The notes: a model not told the origin generated them from the sequence alone. DNA of 64,000 nt from WTGA01 sp965214055 (GCA_965214055.1 OZ243931.1:2356001-2420000), one strand, 5' to 3'. Positions 52,841 through 62,110 are shown, counted from the first letter of the stretch. Numbers and translations are program-made.

Positions 52841-53797
52841 ATGAGAGCAAAGAAAATTTTCAGGGCATGGGTCGCTGCAGTAGCCGTGATGCTGTTTGTG
52901 CAGGCACCTGTCGCATTCGCCCAAGCAGAATCCGAGGATCCGATCAAGATTACCTGGCACGACTGGACCGGGCAATTCATCACCGCTACCATGGTGGGTG
53001 AGATTCTCAAGTCCATGGGGTACAACGTGGAATTCGTGCCCGCAGACTATATTGCGCAATTCGTTGGTCTGGAGTCCGGCGATTTGCACGTTGCCGTGGA
53101 AATCTGGGAAACCACGGGGAAGGATGCGCTGGAGGCTTCCCTCGCCACCGGCAACACCGTGGACCTGGGTGAAACCGGAATGGATGCGATTGAAGAGTGG
53201 TGGTATCCGTTGTATATGAAGGAAAAGTGCCCCGGATTGCCGGATTGGACCGCGCTGAATGACTGTGCGGAGGCCTTCGGAACCCCCGAAACCCTGCCGA
53301 AGGGACGCTATCTGGGTGGCCCGGTCACCTGGGGCGGTTACGATGACGAGCGCGCCGAAGCCCTGGATTTGAACTACGAAGTGGTGCATGCCGGAACCGA
53401 TGCCGCGCTGTTCGCCGAGATTGAGTCGGCATACCAACGGCAGGCACCGATCCTGGCCTGGGTCTACGCGCCGCACTGGGCCACCGCCAAATATGAAGGC
53501 GAGTGGGTGGATTTTCCCGTCTACACCGACGAATGCTACAAGGACCCGTCCTGGGGAAGCAACGCCGACATGGCGTATGACTGCGGCAAGCCCAGGGGCT
53601 GGATCAAGGCGGTAGGCTGGGCTGAAGGAGAGGCAAAATGGCCCAAGGCGTACCAGACCATCCGCAACTTCACCATCGACAATGATCTGATGAGTTCCCT
53701 GATTGTCAAGGTCGACCTCGAAGGAATGTCTGTCGAAGACGTTGTCGGAGAGTGGCTGAGAGACAATGAAGCCGTGTGGAAGCCCTGGACGCAGTAA
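52841..53797 (+). CDS. proX: Glycine betaine/choline-type ABC substrate-binding protein
   Basis: A 318-residue periplasmic protein with a clear signal peptide (MRAKKIFRAWVAAVAVMLFV, cleavage after AFA near residue 27) and a GGGGG ribosome site. It belongs to the OpuAC/ProX type II binding proteins. Aromatic-rich segments (KITWHDWTGQF, EIWETTGKDALEA, WVYAPHWATAKYEGEWVDFP) are candidates for the box that holds a quaternary ammonium group. The many Trp residues and the paired Cys fit this group. Choline, glycine betaine or a related compound is likely; the exact ligand is not resolved. Confidence 0.88.
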   Translation: MRAKKIFRAWVAAVAVMLFVQAPVAFAQAESEDPIKITWHDWTGQFITATMVGEILKSMGYNVEFVPADYIAQFVGLESGDLHVAVEIWETTGKDALEASLATGNTVDLGETGMDAIEEWWYPLYMKEKCPGLPDWTALNDCAEAFGTPETLPKGRYLGGPVTWGGYDDERAEALDLNYEVVHAGTDAALFAEIESAYQRQAPILAWVYAPHWATAKYEGEWVDFPVYTDECYKDPSWGSNADMAYDCGKPRGWIKAVGWAEGEAKWPKAYQTIRNFTIDNDLMSSLIVKVDLEGMSVEDVVGEWLRDNEAVWKPWTQ

Positions 53798-53899
53798 TCC
53801 GGGCTCTGCGTTGAATTGACTCCACCGTGCCGGGGCCCGGTATCGCGCCGGCACGGCGGGTCGACCTTTGACCTGTCCGCCTCATGACGTAATCCCACC

Positions 53900-54928
53900 G
53901 TGGACCGACCGAAATCCATTCTCACCTGCGAGGGCGTCTGGAAAATATTCGGGAAGAATGCCGAGCGCATTTTCGATGGCGTTTCGGCGACATCGGCAAT
54001 CACCAGTGAAGACCTTCGGGCGGCCTCGTTAATCGGCGCGGTCCGCGAAGCGACCATTGAGGTCGCCGAAGGAGAAATCTTTATCATCATGGGCTTGTCC
54101 GGTTCGGGAAAGTCCACCCTTCTTCGGTGCCTGTCCCGTCTGATTGAACCGACGACGGGGGTCATCACTTTCGAGGGCGAAAACCTGCTCGCGAAATCCG
54201 AAAAGGAAATGATCCAGATTCGTCGACACAAAATGGGCATGGTGTTTCAGCATTTTGCGCTGATGCCTCACCTCACCGTACTTGGAAATGTGGCATTTCC
54301 TCTTGAAGTACAGGGTGTCGATCGCGATACTCGCCATCAAAAAGCCCGGGAAGTGATTGATCTGGTTGGTCTTTCGGACCGAGAATCGTATTATCCGCGA
54401 GAACTGTCCGGCGGACAGCAACAACGCGTTGGGATCGCACGGTCACTGGCCGTAGAACCCAAGATCTGGTTTCTGGATGAACCGTTTTCTGCCCTGGACC
54501 CCCTGATCAGACGCGAAATGCAGGACGAGTTCCTGCGCATTCAATCGGTGCTGAGCAAGACGATTGTTTTTATCACCCACGATTTCAATGAGGCTATCCG
54601 TCTGGCCGATCGCATTGCAATCATGAAGGACGGGGCCATTATACAGATTGGAACACCGGAAGAACTCGTTCGGACCCCCGCGGACAGTTATGTTGAAGAA
54701 TTTACCAATGATCTGACCAAGTCCAGAGTGTTTACCGCCAAATCAGTGATGGCCCCGAAAGATGCCTCTCTGCCCTCCGGCGGGAGGGTGCTGGATTCGG
54801 CCAAGATTGACGCAATCGCAGCCGAGATCGTAGCTTCAGAGCATCCCTATGACGTCGTTGACGCGCAAGGCAATATTGTCGGCCAGCTTGCCCGGGAAGC
54901 GGTCATTGACGTTCTGGTCAACAACTGA
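53900..54928 (+). CDS. proV: Glycine betaine-type ABC transporter ATP-binding protein
   Basis: A 342-residue ATPase starting at GTG. It has the ProV/OpuAA N-terminal insert before Walker A (IIMGLSGSGKSTLLRC near residue 63), the signature LSGGQQQRVGIARSLAVEP, Walker B IWFLDEPFSALDPL and the switch THDFNEAIRLADR. The C-terminus (about 275-342) looks like a reduced CBS region (YDVVDAQGNIVGQLAREAVIDVL). CBS domains sense ionic strength in OpuA, but a single degenerate copy may not. It lies between proX and the fused permease. Confidence 0.92.
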   Translation: MDRPKSILTCEGVWKIFGKNAERIFDGVSATSAITSEDLRAASLIGAVREATIEVAEGEIFIIMGLSGSGKSTLLRCLSRLIEPTTGVITFEGENLLAKSEKEMIQIRRHKMGMVFQHFALMPHLTVLGNVAFPLEVQGVDRDTRHQKAREVIDLVGLSDRESYYPRELSGGQQQRVGIARSLAVEPKIWFLDEPFSALDPLIRREMQDEFLRIQSVLSKTIVFITHDFNEAIRLADRIAIMKDGAIIQIGTPEELVRTPADSYVEEFTNDLTKSRVFTAKSVMAPKDASLPSGGRVLDSAKIDAIAAEIVASEHPYDVVDAQGNIVGQLAREAVIDVLVNN

Positions 54929-54948
54929 CAACTCGCCCTTTGATTTCC

Positions 54949-56970
54949 ATGGCCGTTGCGCGCGCAATTGAGGTTCGCTCACACGGCTGGCTTCTTGGCT
55001 GGGGTTTTGCGTTTGTCGTGGCGGCCGTGGTGTGGCTTGGCGCCGATTGGTGGCAATGGGCGGTCAAGGCGCCCAGGGAGCTTTCGTGGCACGTGGAGGC
55101 GCTGGGCAGCTGTACCAGCATCCGCTACTGTGTGACCGGATTCATGAAATGGATGCTGGGCAACGAAGCCTATATCTTCCCGTGGACATTCAAGGAATTT
55201 ACCCGTGCGTTGGCGGCCTGCATCGAGGTTCCCTACCAATTCATCCGCGCGTTGCTTTCAACTGGTTTCGAGATTCCTCTGGGCAACGGCGGGGTGTGGA
55301 AAATTCCAGCGATATCCTGGGTCGGCCTGACCCTCGTCACCGTCCTGTTTGCCTGGCGGATCAAAGACAAAATGCTGGCCGTGATCGTACTGGTCAGTTT
55401 TTTGTGCCTGGTGGGATTCGGACAGTGGGAAAGTGCGACGATTACGCTTGCCTCCATCATGGTTGCGGTGCCGATTGGGATCGTATTTGGCGTGGCACTG
55501 GGTATTGTTGGCTACCGGCACAAGCGGTTCGAGCAGGCCATCATGCCCGTGCTGGACCTGATGCAAACAGTTCCGATCTTTGCCTACCTGGTTCCGGTGC
55601 TGTTCATGTTCGGCTTCGGCCCCGTGTCGGCCATTACGGCTACGGTGATCTATGCGATGCCGCCGATGGTTCGAATTACCATTCTCGCCCTGCATTCGGT
55701 TCCCTCCGAAATCAAGGAGTTCGGAAAAATGGCGGGTTGCAACCGCCGCCAGATCACCTGGAAAGTGCTGATACCGTCTGCGAAACCCGGTTTGATGGTA
55801 GGGGTCAACCAGGTCATCATGCTGTCGTTGAACATGGTCATCATCGCATCCATGATCGGGGCGGGGGGCCTGGGATTCGATGTCCTGGCATCTCTCCGTC
55901 GTCAGGCAATCGGGGACGGTATTGAAGCAGGCGTTGCCATTACGCTGATTGCCATTGTGCTCGACCGTCTGTCCCAGGCCTGGGCGGTACGCGGTGTCGC
56001 GCATCCCCCACCGGGAACCCTCCACAGCAGGTTCAACCGATACCGCAACACGGTCTATGCCCTGGCCATTTTGCTTGCCACCACGGCTGCTGGATGGGTG
56101 GCCCCGTTTTTCCTGCAGTGGCCGGAGGCCCTTGAGTTGACCACCGGGCAGTTCTGGAACGATATTGTCAAATGGATCAACATCAATTTCTTCGACCAGC
56201 TGGAAGCGTTCAAGGTATTCATTCTGCTGAATATCCTGAAGCCGGTCAAACTGTTCCTGCTTTCCCTTCCCTGGGTGGTGGTGTTGCTGTTTCTGGCCCT
56301 CGCAGGCCTGCAGCTCGGCGGGCTGCGGCTTGCGGTACTGGTGGTTTCCCTTGCACTGTTTATCTTGATAAACGGGCAATGGGAAAAGGCGATGATCACC
56401 GTTTACCTGTGCGGAATTTCGGTGGTCTTTGCGACCCTGATCGGGATTGTGGTAGGGATGTTCGCATCCCGCAATGCCGTGTTCAAGAAAATTGTCATTG
56501 TGTGTATCGACACCCTGCAGACATTGCCGAGCTTTGTGTATTTGCTGCCGGTGGTCATGCTGTTTCGCGTCGGGGATTTTTCCGCGATGGTGGCCGTGGT
56601 GCTGTATGCGCTGCCTCCGGCGATTCGCTATACGTTGTACGGGATCGAAAATATCCACGAATCCCTGGTCGAAGCTGCCAAGACATCGGGATGCACCCGG
56701 TGGCAGCTGCTGTCGAAAGTACAGGTCCGCCTGGCCTGGCCGGAAATCATGCTCGGGGTCAATCAGACGGTGATGTTCGCGCTGTCAATGCTGGTCATCA
56801 CGGCATTGGTGGGGACGCGGGATTTGGGGCAGGAGGTATATATCGCACTGACCAAGGCGGATGTTGGCCGCGGGCTGGTAGCCGGGTTGTCCGTTGCTTT
56901 CATCGCCATTATCACCGACCGCCTGATTTCCGCCGCAGCACGTCGACGAAAAGCGGCTCTCGGACTGTAG
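54949..56970 (+). CDS. proW: Glycine betaine-type ABC permease with two fused permease domains
   Basis: A 673-residue membrane protein holding two ProW-like permease units in one chain. The first (about 170-335) has MPVLDLMQTVPIFAYLVPVL and EFGKMAGCNRRQITWKVLIPSAKPGLM. The second (about 490-660) has IVCIDTLQTLPSFVYLLPVV and EAAKTSGCTRWQLLSKVQVRLAWPEIM. Both carry the EAA-type coupling loop, so one polypeptide can replace the usual permease dimer. The ATG at 54949 is preferred over a TTG at 54940. Two loops may have diverged in their contact with ProV. Confidence 0.92.
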   Translation: MAVARAIEVRSHGWLLGWGFAFVVAAVVWLGADWWQWAVKAPRELSWHVEALGSCTSIRYCVTGFMKWMLGNEAYIFPWTFKEFTRALAACIEVPYQFIRALLSTGFEIPLGNGGVWKIPAISWVGLTLVTVLFAWRIKDKMLAVIVLVSFLCLVGFGQWESATITLASIMVAVPIGIVFGVALGIVGYRHKRFEQAIMPVLDLMQTVPIFAYLVPVLFMFGFGPVSAITATVIYAMPPMVRITILALHSVPSEIKEFGKMAGCNRRQITWKVLIPSAKPGLMVGVNQVIMLSLNMVIIASMIGAGGLGFDVLASLRRQAIGDGIEAGVAITLIAIVLDRLSQAWAVRGVAHPPPGTLHSRFNRYRNTVYALAILLATTAAGWVAPFFLQWPEALELTTGQFWNDIVKWININFFDQLEAFKVFILLNILKPVKLFLLSLPWVVVLLFLALAGLQLGGLRLAVLVVSLALFILINGQWEKAMITVYLCGISVVFATLIGIVVGMFASRNAVFKKIVIVCIDTLQTLPSFVYLLPVVMLFRVGDFSAMVAVVLYALPPAIRYTLYGIENIHESLVEAAKTSGCTRWQLLSKVQVRLAWPEIMLGVNQTVMFALSMLVITALVGTRDLGQEVYIALTKADVGRGLVAGLSVAFIAIITDRLISAAARRRKAALGL

Positions 56971-57688
56971 GAGATTCCCCTTTCGACAGATAACCCGGCA
57001 TTTAATTCGAACAAGGTAGCCGACGCTTCGCAGACCGGTGTTCGGGTGTCTTCCTGCCGGATATTATTCAGATCATGCCTGGCTTTCGGTTGCACGGACT
57101 TCGGCAGCCTGGAGGATATTCCCGTACTTGTGCACCCGGTAGCACCGGGGACATGTCTTCGGATCAATCTTTTCCAGCCATTGGCCGAAACCCAGGGCCC
57201 CGTCACCGGTCCCAGGAACGGCTTGGGACCGGGCCCATGCACACCCATGATCACGGTATAGACACCAATGATGTGTGATCGAATTATGACCAGGGCCTTT
57301 CTATGCCTCTGTTAACGGAAAGTGGCAATGTCCCTTTACTCCCCCGTCCCCCACTTCGAAGTGCAATACCCGCGGAAAAATCAGCATCTCGGGGTGCCCA
57401 TTTCGCTCACAAGTGTCATCCATCTTAATTCTGGGAAGATACTGACGGAGTCATCCTTCAACGCAAGGACCCTGCTGCCCGGCACCTTCCGGCCGAGGGG
57501 AGCCGCTCCCTGTGGTCACAGGAGTTCCAGGCAGTGGAAATTTTTCCACCAACTGAGTATCATCATTCAATCAATCATTCAGGCTACTGTAATTATGCTG
57601 CTGTACTCCGATCGGGATGGTAACTTTGAGCGTGGTAACTTTGAGCGTGTATTGAGCGGCAGTTTTTACCATTAAGACACACTGAAGT
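56971..57688. other. 718-base gap between the betaine importer and the DASS carrier
   Basis: No intact gene. On the minus strand, about 57270 down to the stop at 57073-57075, a start-less frame shows coding-like sequence (GALGFGQWLEKIDPKTCPRC, then YRVHKYGNILQAAEVRATES) and may be the tail of a lost gene. A 15-bp tandem repeat lies at 57619-57648. The rest has no recognisable content. Confidence 0.4.
57619..57648. repeat. 15-bp perfect tandem duplication
   Basis: GGTAACTTTGAGCGT occurs twice without a gap, 41 bases before the DASS carrier start. It could be a slippage product or a duplicated regulator half-site. Confidence 0.8.
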
Positions 57689-59218
57689 ATGAAAGCTTCC
57701 CACGTCAAGGCGATTTGCCTGGGTGCTGGCCCGGTTTGTGCATTTATTGTCTATATGTTGCTTCCGGAGCAATACCCTGGCAGTAATGGGGACATGATCG
57801 GTTTTGATCATCCGGCAAGGGCCACACTGGCCATGCTGGTATGGATGGCTATCTGGTGGCTTACCGAAGCGATCGATATCCATGTTACCGCATTTTTACC
57901 TGTTACGCTGTTTCCCGTATTGAATATCAGTTCGATCAAGGCCGCGGCGGCACCTTATGCATCCCATATCATTTTCCTCCTGCTTGGCGGTTTTATTATC
58001 GCGACAGCCATTCAGCGCTGGGGGCTGGACAGGCGTATCGCCCTGGGGATCCTGTGCCGGGTTGGAAACACCCCTTCCCACATCGTGGGCGGGTTCATGC
58101 TTGTAACGGCCTTTTTAAGCGCATTTATTTCCAATACCGCAACCACGGCCATGATGCTGCCCATCGGGCTGAGTGTCATCGGGCTGGTGGCACTCCATGA
58201 AAACAACCTGGACAAGGAGGACAAGGATATTGCCTTCTCGACTTGCATCATGCTGGCCATTGCCTATTCCGCGTCGATTGGCGGAATTGCAACCATTATC
58301 GGCACCGTGCCAAATGCATTTGTCGTGTCTTTTGTCCGGGATGCGATTGATACGCCGTACCAGCAGGACATAAGCTTTCTTGAATGGTCACAGATTGGCC
58401 TGCCGGTCACACTGGTACTGTTGCCGGTCTGCTGGCTGCTGCTTACAAAAGTCATCTATAAAATTGACAGGATCAATGCTCCTGACTCTGCAAAATCCCT
58501 GGAAAGAAAAATGCTGGACATGGGGCGACTCAGCTACCAGGAAAAGGCCGTGCTTGGCGTATTTGGTATTACAGTTTTACTGTGGCTGTCTCGTGCCTAC
58601 CTGCAGGGTATTGTTTTTTCGCTGGACGGGAACGAATTTGCACCGCTCAAGGGGCTTTCCGACTCTGGCATTGCCATGTTCGGAGCAGTGATGCTTTTTG
58701 TTATACCGGCCCGGAGCGGTGCGAATCGAAGTCTGCTGCAATGGGAAGACCTGAAGAGTCTGCCTTGGGGCATCCTGTTCCTGCTGGGGGGAGGATTAAG
58801 CCTGGCCCGGGCCGTACAGACCAATGGCGTTACGGAGTTTTTTGGCGCCCAGGCGTCGGCGTTGTCATTCCTGCCCATGTTCCTGATCCTGCTGGCCATT
58901 ATCGGTTCTGTCGTGTTCCTCACAGAATTGACTTCAAATACTGCAACCACGGCCACGTTAATCCCGGTGCTCGCTGCAATCGCTCCGGCACTGAGTATCC
59001 ATCCCTATACTCTGGTAATCCCGGCATCCATCGCAGCAAGCTGTGCATTCATGCTGCCGATTGCAACCCCACCGAATGCCATTGTATTCGGTTCGGGGCA
59101 CATTACATCGAGGCAGATGCGACGCTCCGGCTTTTGGCTGAACCTCATTTGCCTGGCGGTTATCACCCTGCTGGCCTATTACCTGAGCAGCATCATGATT
59201 GGGTTGGTTGCCGGGTAG
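57689..59218 (+). CDS. DASS-family (SLC13-like) sodium/dicarboxylate or sulfate carrier
   Basis: A 509-residue membrane protein with about eleven hydrophobic segments and the two Ser-Asn-Thr hairpin motifs of the DASS family, ISNTATTAMMLPIG near residue 150 and TSNTATTATLIPVL near 415. The C-terminal CAFMLPIATPPNAIVFGSGHI is also typical. DASS carriers take up C4-dicarboxylates, citrate, tartrate, sulfate or taurine-like anions with sodium. The gene is solitary and its substrate cannot be fixed from sequence; LPIATPPNA resembles dicarboxylate carriers. Confidence 0.9.
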   Translation: MKASHVKAICLGAGPVCAFIVYMLLPEQYPGSNGDMIGFDHPARATLAMLVWMAIWWLTEAIDIHVTAFLPVTLFPVLNISSIKAAAAPYASHIIFLLLGGFIIATAIQRWGLDRRIALGILCRVGNTPSHIVGGFMLVTAFLSAFISNTATTAMMLPIGLSVIGLVALHENNLDKEDKDIAFSTCIMLAIAYSASIGGIATIIGTVPNAFVVSFVRDAIDTPYQQDISFLEWSQIGLPVTLVLLPVCWLLLTKVIYKIDRINAPDSAKSLERKMLDMGRLSYQEKAVLGVFGITVLLWLSRAYLQGIVFSLDGNEFAPLKGLSDSGIAMFGAVMLFVIPARSGANRSLLQWEDLKSLPWGILFLLGGGLSLARAVQTNGVTEFFGAQASALSFLPMFLILLAIIGSVVFLTELTSNTATTATLIPVLAAIAPALSIHPYTLVIPASIAASCAFMLPIATPPNAIVFGSGHITSRQMRRSGFWLNLICLAVITLLAYYLSSIMIGLVAG

Positions 59219-59369
59219 TATTCCTGTCTATTCCCCGTATTTCCCGGCAAGCCTGTATTTTTCTTCCACACCGGTCAGCTTGTTGAACTCTGAAAAATGA
59301 AACAAGTCATTCTTGGCTGAACTTTCTTGCGCGTTATCGCTGAACAGGAAGGTCCCCTGGACAGCGTGG

Positions 59370-59696
59370 TTATCTGGGAAGGCCGGACAGATACGTGGCC
59401 AGGGCTTCGATCTCGGCTTCGTTCAGATTGGCGGCAATCGCCTTCATCAGGGAAGTCTGGCCGTTGTTGCGGGCACCACTGCCGATATCCGTGATTTGCT
59501 GGATCACATACCCCTTGTTTTGTCCTGCGAGTTTGGGAATGTTGTCATTGATGGGGGACTTGGCATCCACCCCGTGGCAGGCAATACATCCCTTTGTTCC
59601 GAATAAATTGGCGCCGTCCTGGGCCTGGGCAGTGTGCAGGGAGAGGGTGGTGGACAGCACGAGGGTGGTGCTGATCAGGAGAGGAGCATATTTCAT
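59370..59696 (-). CDS. Periplasmic class I cytochrome c
   Basis: A 108-residue c553-like cytochrome with a signal peptide (cleavage after AQAQ/ near residue 26). It has heme-binding CIACH (residues 37-41) and a likely axial Met84 (TSLMKA), and ends in the usual helix LNEAEIEALATYLSGL. It carries single electrons in the periplasm. It is the last gene of a minus-strand cassette with SCO and two Cys-containing proteins, suggesting an electron path tied to copper or thiol chemistry. Confidence 0.92.
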   Translation of the reverse strand: MKYAPLLISTTLVLSTTLSLHTAQAQDGANLFGTKGCIACHGVDAKSPINDNIPKLAGQNKGYVIQQITDIGSGARNNGQTSLMKAIAANLNEAEIEALATYLSGLPR

Positions 59697-59754
59697 GGTC
59701 TATGTGATTGTGGTTGAGTGTTCTGGGATTCCGGTTCCCAAACCCCGGGAGGGG

Positions 59755-60396
59755 TCAGGCCACCTGATGAATGTACTTACGAATGATATCTGCCATGCTC
59801 TGCGGATTCAATATGGGGGGGAACAGTGTCTCGAGTTCACCCTGTCCATTGAACAGGTAAATATAGGAAGAATGGGAAATAATCGGGCGATCATTCCAAT
59901 CCATTCCGGCGTTTTTTGGGCTTTGGCTGAAATTGGTGTACACCGTTTCCAGTTGTCCGGCATTCCCGGTCAGGCCAATCAGGCTCGGGTGATACTTGGG
60001 AAGTTCAGTCTTCATCACCTCAGGAGTATCCCGTTCCGGGTCAACGGTAATGATCAGCGGAGCCAGATCATGGACCGAATCACCCAGAAACTCCAATGCC
60101 TTTCCAATCCGGCTCAGGGAGATGGAACACATGTTCTGGCAGTTGGTATATCCAAAAAAGACCAGCATGTATTTGCCGGAATAACTCTGGTTGGAGACGG
60201 GATATCCGTCATGGTCAATGAGTTCAAATTCTCCCCGGATATCCAGGGGGAGGGGGTTTTCAAAGGACCCGGTATCCGGTTCCACGGTAACACCCGGATC
60301 CTTGTGGGTTTGCGTGCCGTGGGTCCAGGCCATTGAAGTCCCCAGCCACATTGCGACGAGAATCAAGCCGGTTGCGGCCGTTTTGACGGGCCGCAT
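59755..60396 (-). CDS. SCO1/SenC family copper-thioredoxin protein
   Basis: The ATG at 60396 gives 213 residues with an N-terminal signal anchor (TGLILVAMWLGTSMAW). The copper-binding set is complete: C86 and C90 (TNCQNMC) and H175 (IISHSSYIYLF), on a thioredoxin fold (KYMLVFFGYTNC, ITVDPERDTPEV). SCO proteins metallate or reduce the CuA site of cytochrome oxidase or act as periplasmic redox switches. No oxidase genes are nearby, so a role with the adjacent cytochrome and Cys-rich proteins deserves thought. Confidence 0.93.
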   Translation of the reverse strand: MRPVKTAATGLILVAMWLGTSMAWTHGTQTHKDPGVTVEPDTGSFENPLPLDIRGEFELIDHDGYPVSNQSYSGKYMLVFFGYTNCQNMCSISLSRIGKALEFLGDSVHDLAPLIITVDPERDTPEVMKTELPKYHPSLIGLTGNAGQLETVYTNFSQSPKNAGMDWNDRPIISHSSYIYLFNGQGELETLFPPILNPQSMADIIRKYIHQVA

Positions 60397-60418
60397 CGTA
60401 TTTCCCCGGTGCCGAAGA

Positions 60419-60955
60419 CTACTGGCTTTCAAAGTATTCGGCGTCTTTTTCAGGCCCCATGCCCAGATAGCCGTCCCGCTCAATGATCTCCTTGATCCGG
60501 GGGTCTTTTCGGTACCATCTCTTGGCTTTCCTCGGCTTGCCGCCATAGGTCGCGGCCCAGGCCTTGTGAAAGCGAGTGGCTTTTTTCCATTTCCCCCCCA
60601 CTTCGCGCATTTTCTGGACCTGGAAAAACCGTACATTCCGGTTAGTTGTAAACAGGCCGTCCACTTCGATTTCCTGTCCGCAGAAACCATGCAGTTCTTC
60701 CGCTGCTCCGGTGTATAACGTCAGATTCTTGGAGACGAGAATGATGCCCTGGTCTTCCGTTTTCAGCCCAAGCTGCCTGGACCCTGCTCCGCAGCCTTCC
60801 GGACAATTCCCGGTCAGTTCACAGGTGATGTCCACCACGACTCCCTTGAAAACGCTTTTCTCTTCATTGGTGAGACCCCAGCTTTTTGCAGCCAAAGCAC
60901 TGTGTGCAAAGGAGAACAAGCCCACTATCACTGCCAATTTGATCATCTGTTTCAT
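60419..60955 (-). CDS. Periplasmic Cys-rich protein of unknown function
   Basis: A 178-residue protein with a signal peptide (cleavage after ALA/A near residue 22). C45, C51 and C55 (CELTGNCPEGCG) and C92 (HGFCGQEIEVDG) could bind a metal or form disulfides. The segment FKGVVVDITCEL followed by a GQEIEVDGLFTTN strand resembles an OB-like fold, and the C-terminal third is basic (KWKKATRFHKAW). I do not know a named family. Its start overlaps by four bases the stop of the upstream gene, so the pair is translationally coupled, and SCO follows after 22 bases. Confidence 0.75.
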   Translation of the reverse strand: MKQMIKLAVIVGLFSFAHSALAAKSWGLTNEEKSVFKGVVVDITCELTGNCPEGCGAGSRQLGLKTEDQGIILVSKNLTLYTGAAEELHGFCGQEIEVDGLFTTNRNVRFFQVQKMREVGGKWKKATRFHKAWAATYGGKPRKAKRWYRKDPRIKEIIERDGYLGMGPEKDAEYFESQ

Positions 60956-61416
60956 TTTGGATTTGCCTCCCCGGGAAGTATGCCGACAATTTTATGCGTT
61001 TCCTTGGTTATCCCGTGGTCTTCCGTGATACGGTCAATCATGAGGTAATTGATTCCATCCAGTACATAGGCCATGCCTTCTGCCGTGATTTCATGACTCT
61101 GAATATCCATGAGGGCCGAATTGGCCACGCTGTCCGTATTGTCACCAACCCCCAGAACCATGTAGATCGTCCCATCATCCTTGTCCAGCAGTCCCACCGG
61201 GATGCCACCTGCGGCACACCAGACGGCACACACATGATGTGTGGTGCCTACAATAAAATCCGATGCTCCCATGATCTGGGATACGTAACACCAGGTATCG
61301 ATCAGCTCTCCGGTAATGGTTTTTGGTTCTCCCTGCGCCCCGAATGCCGGCCTGAAAAGCAGCAGGGCACCGATGATGGCCAGGGCAAACCGGTTTCTCA
61401 TTGGATTGATGGACAT
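60952..61416 (-). CDS. Periplasmic Cys/His protein of unknown function
   Basis: The ATG at 61416 (behind GGGAGAAG) gives 154 residues with a signal peptide (cleavage after AFGA near residue 27). It has the pattern C43, H60-H61, C63, C67 (DTWCYVS, THHVCAVWCAAGGIPVGLL), which I recall from small periplasmic proteins of unknown function. The arrangement could bind copper or another metal. After it comes a strand-rich domain resembling the OB-like part of its downstream partner. It is the first gene of the cassette leading to SCO and cytochrome c. Confidence 0.75.
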   Translation of the reverse strand: MSINPMRNRFALAIIGALLLFRPAFGAQGEPKTITGELIDTWCYVSQIMGASDFIVGTTHHVCAVWCAAGGIPVGLLDKDDGTIYMVLGVGDNTDSVANSALMDIQSHEITAEGMAYVLDGINYLMIDRITEDHGITKETHKIVGILPGEANPK

Positions 61417-61624
61417 AGTCTTCTCCCGTTTATAATTGGTATTCACTCACCAAATAAATTCACAATGGTTTCCTCGGGTCCGCCTGGAGATTTCCACCGT
61501 CGATCCGGGACTGTTGGTCCGGAATCAGACAGGTTCGATTGCGAATTCCCGGGTTCGTTCCGGTGAAATGGAATTTATTGATTCTATCGAATGAATTCTA
61601 ATCCTAATTGAGTTGAATTTCCCG

Positions 61625-62110
61625 TTAATTTCTCATGAAATCGACATCCTCTTTCAATTCCTCGTATATTTTGTAACGGGTTTCATGCATGCCAACCCGG
61701 TCATACGTTGTCTGTGCAGTGGTGTTTTCCTTTTCCACGTATAAGCGATAGCCGCAGACATTCTCATTGGCCCCGGCCAATGCCTTCACCTTTTCATACA
61801 GCCTCCGGTACAGGCCCCTGCGACGCCATGCGGGGACCACGTAGACGCTCTGGATCCACCAGAACTGCCCGTTTCTCCAGTCGCTCCATTCCGTGGTCAC
61901 CATCAGTGAACCGACGATCTTCCCCGCGGATTCAGCGACAAGATAAAACCCCAGATTTTCGTTTTCGGTCAGTTGTTTTGTTCCGGCAAGAATTACTTCC
62001 GGAATCAATTCTATTCCTTCCGTTTCCCGGGCCATGTCTTGGTTGAATGCCGCAATTTCCCCCACATCGTCCGCGGTGCCCCTTCGTATCAGAATCTCGT
62101 CGCTAGTCAT
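61625..62110 (-). CDS. GNAT family N-acetyltransferase
   Basis: The ATG at 62110, preceded by GGGAGG, gives 161 residues. The acetyl-CoA-binding region VYVVPAWRRRGLYRRLYEKV (motif A, about 100-120) and the C-terminal VEKENTTAQTTYDRVGMHETRYKIYEE are typical of GNAT enzymes. It transfers an acetyl group to an unknown amine. The gene is alone, 209 bases upstream of the periplasmic cassette and facing the same way. Confidence 0.88.
   Translation of the reverse strand: MTSDEILIRRGTADDVGEIAAFNQDMARETEGIELIPEVILAGTKQLTENENLGFYLVAESAGKIVGSLMVTTEWSDWRNGQFWWIQSVYVVPAWRRRGLYRRLYEKVKALAGANENVCGYRLYVEKENTTAQTTYDRVGMHETRYKIYEELKEDVDFMRN

Noticed and set aside
55258..56658. 466-residue minus-strand ORF antisense to the fused permease
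   Set aside because: His/Gln/Asp-rich composition typical of the complement of membrane-protein codons.
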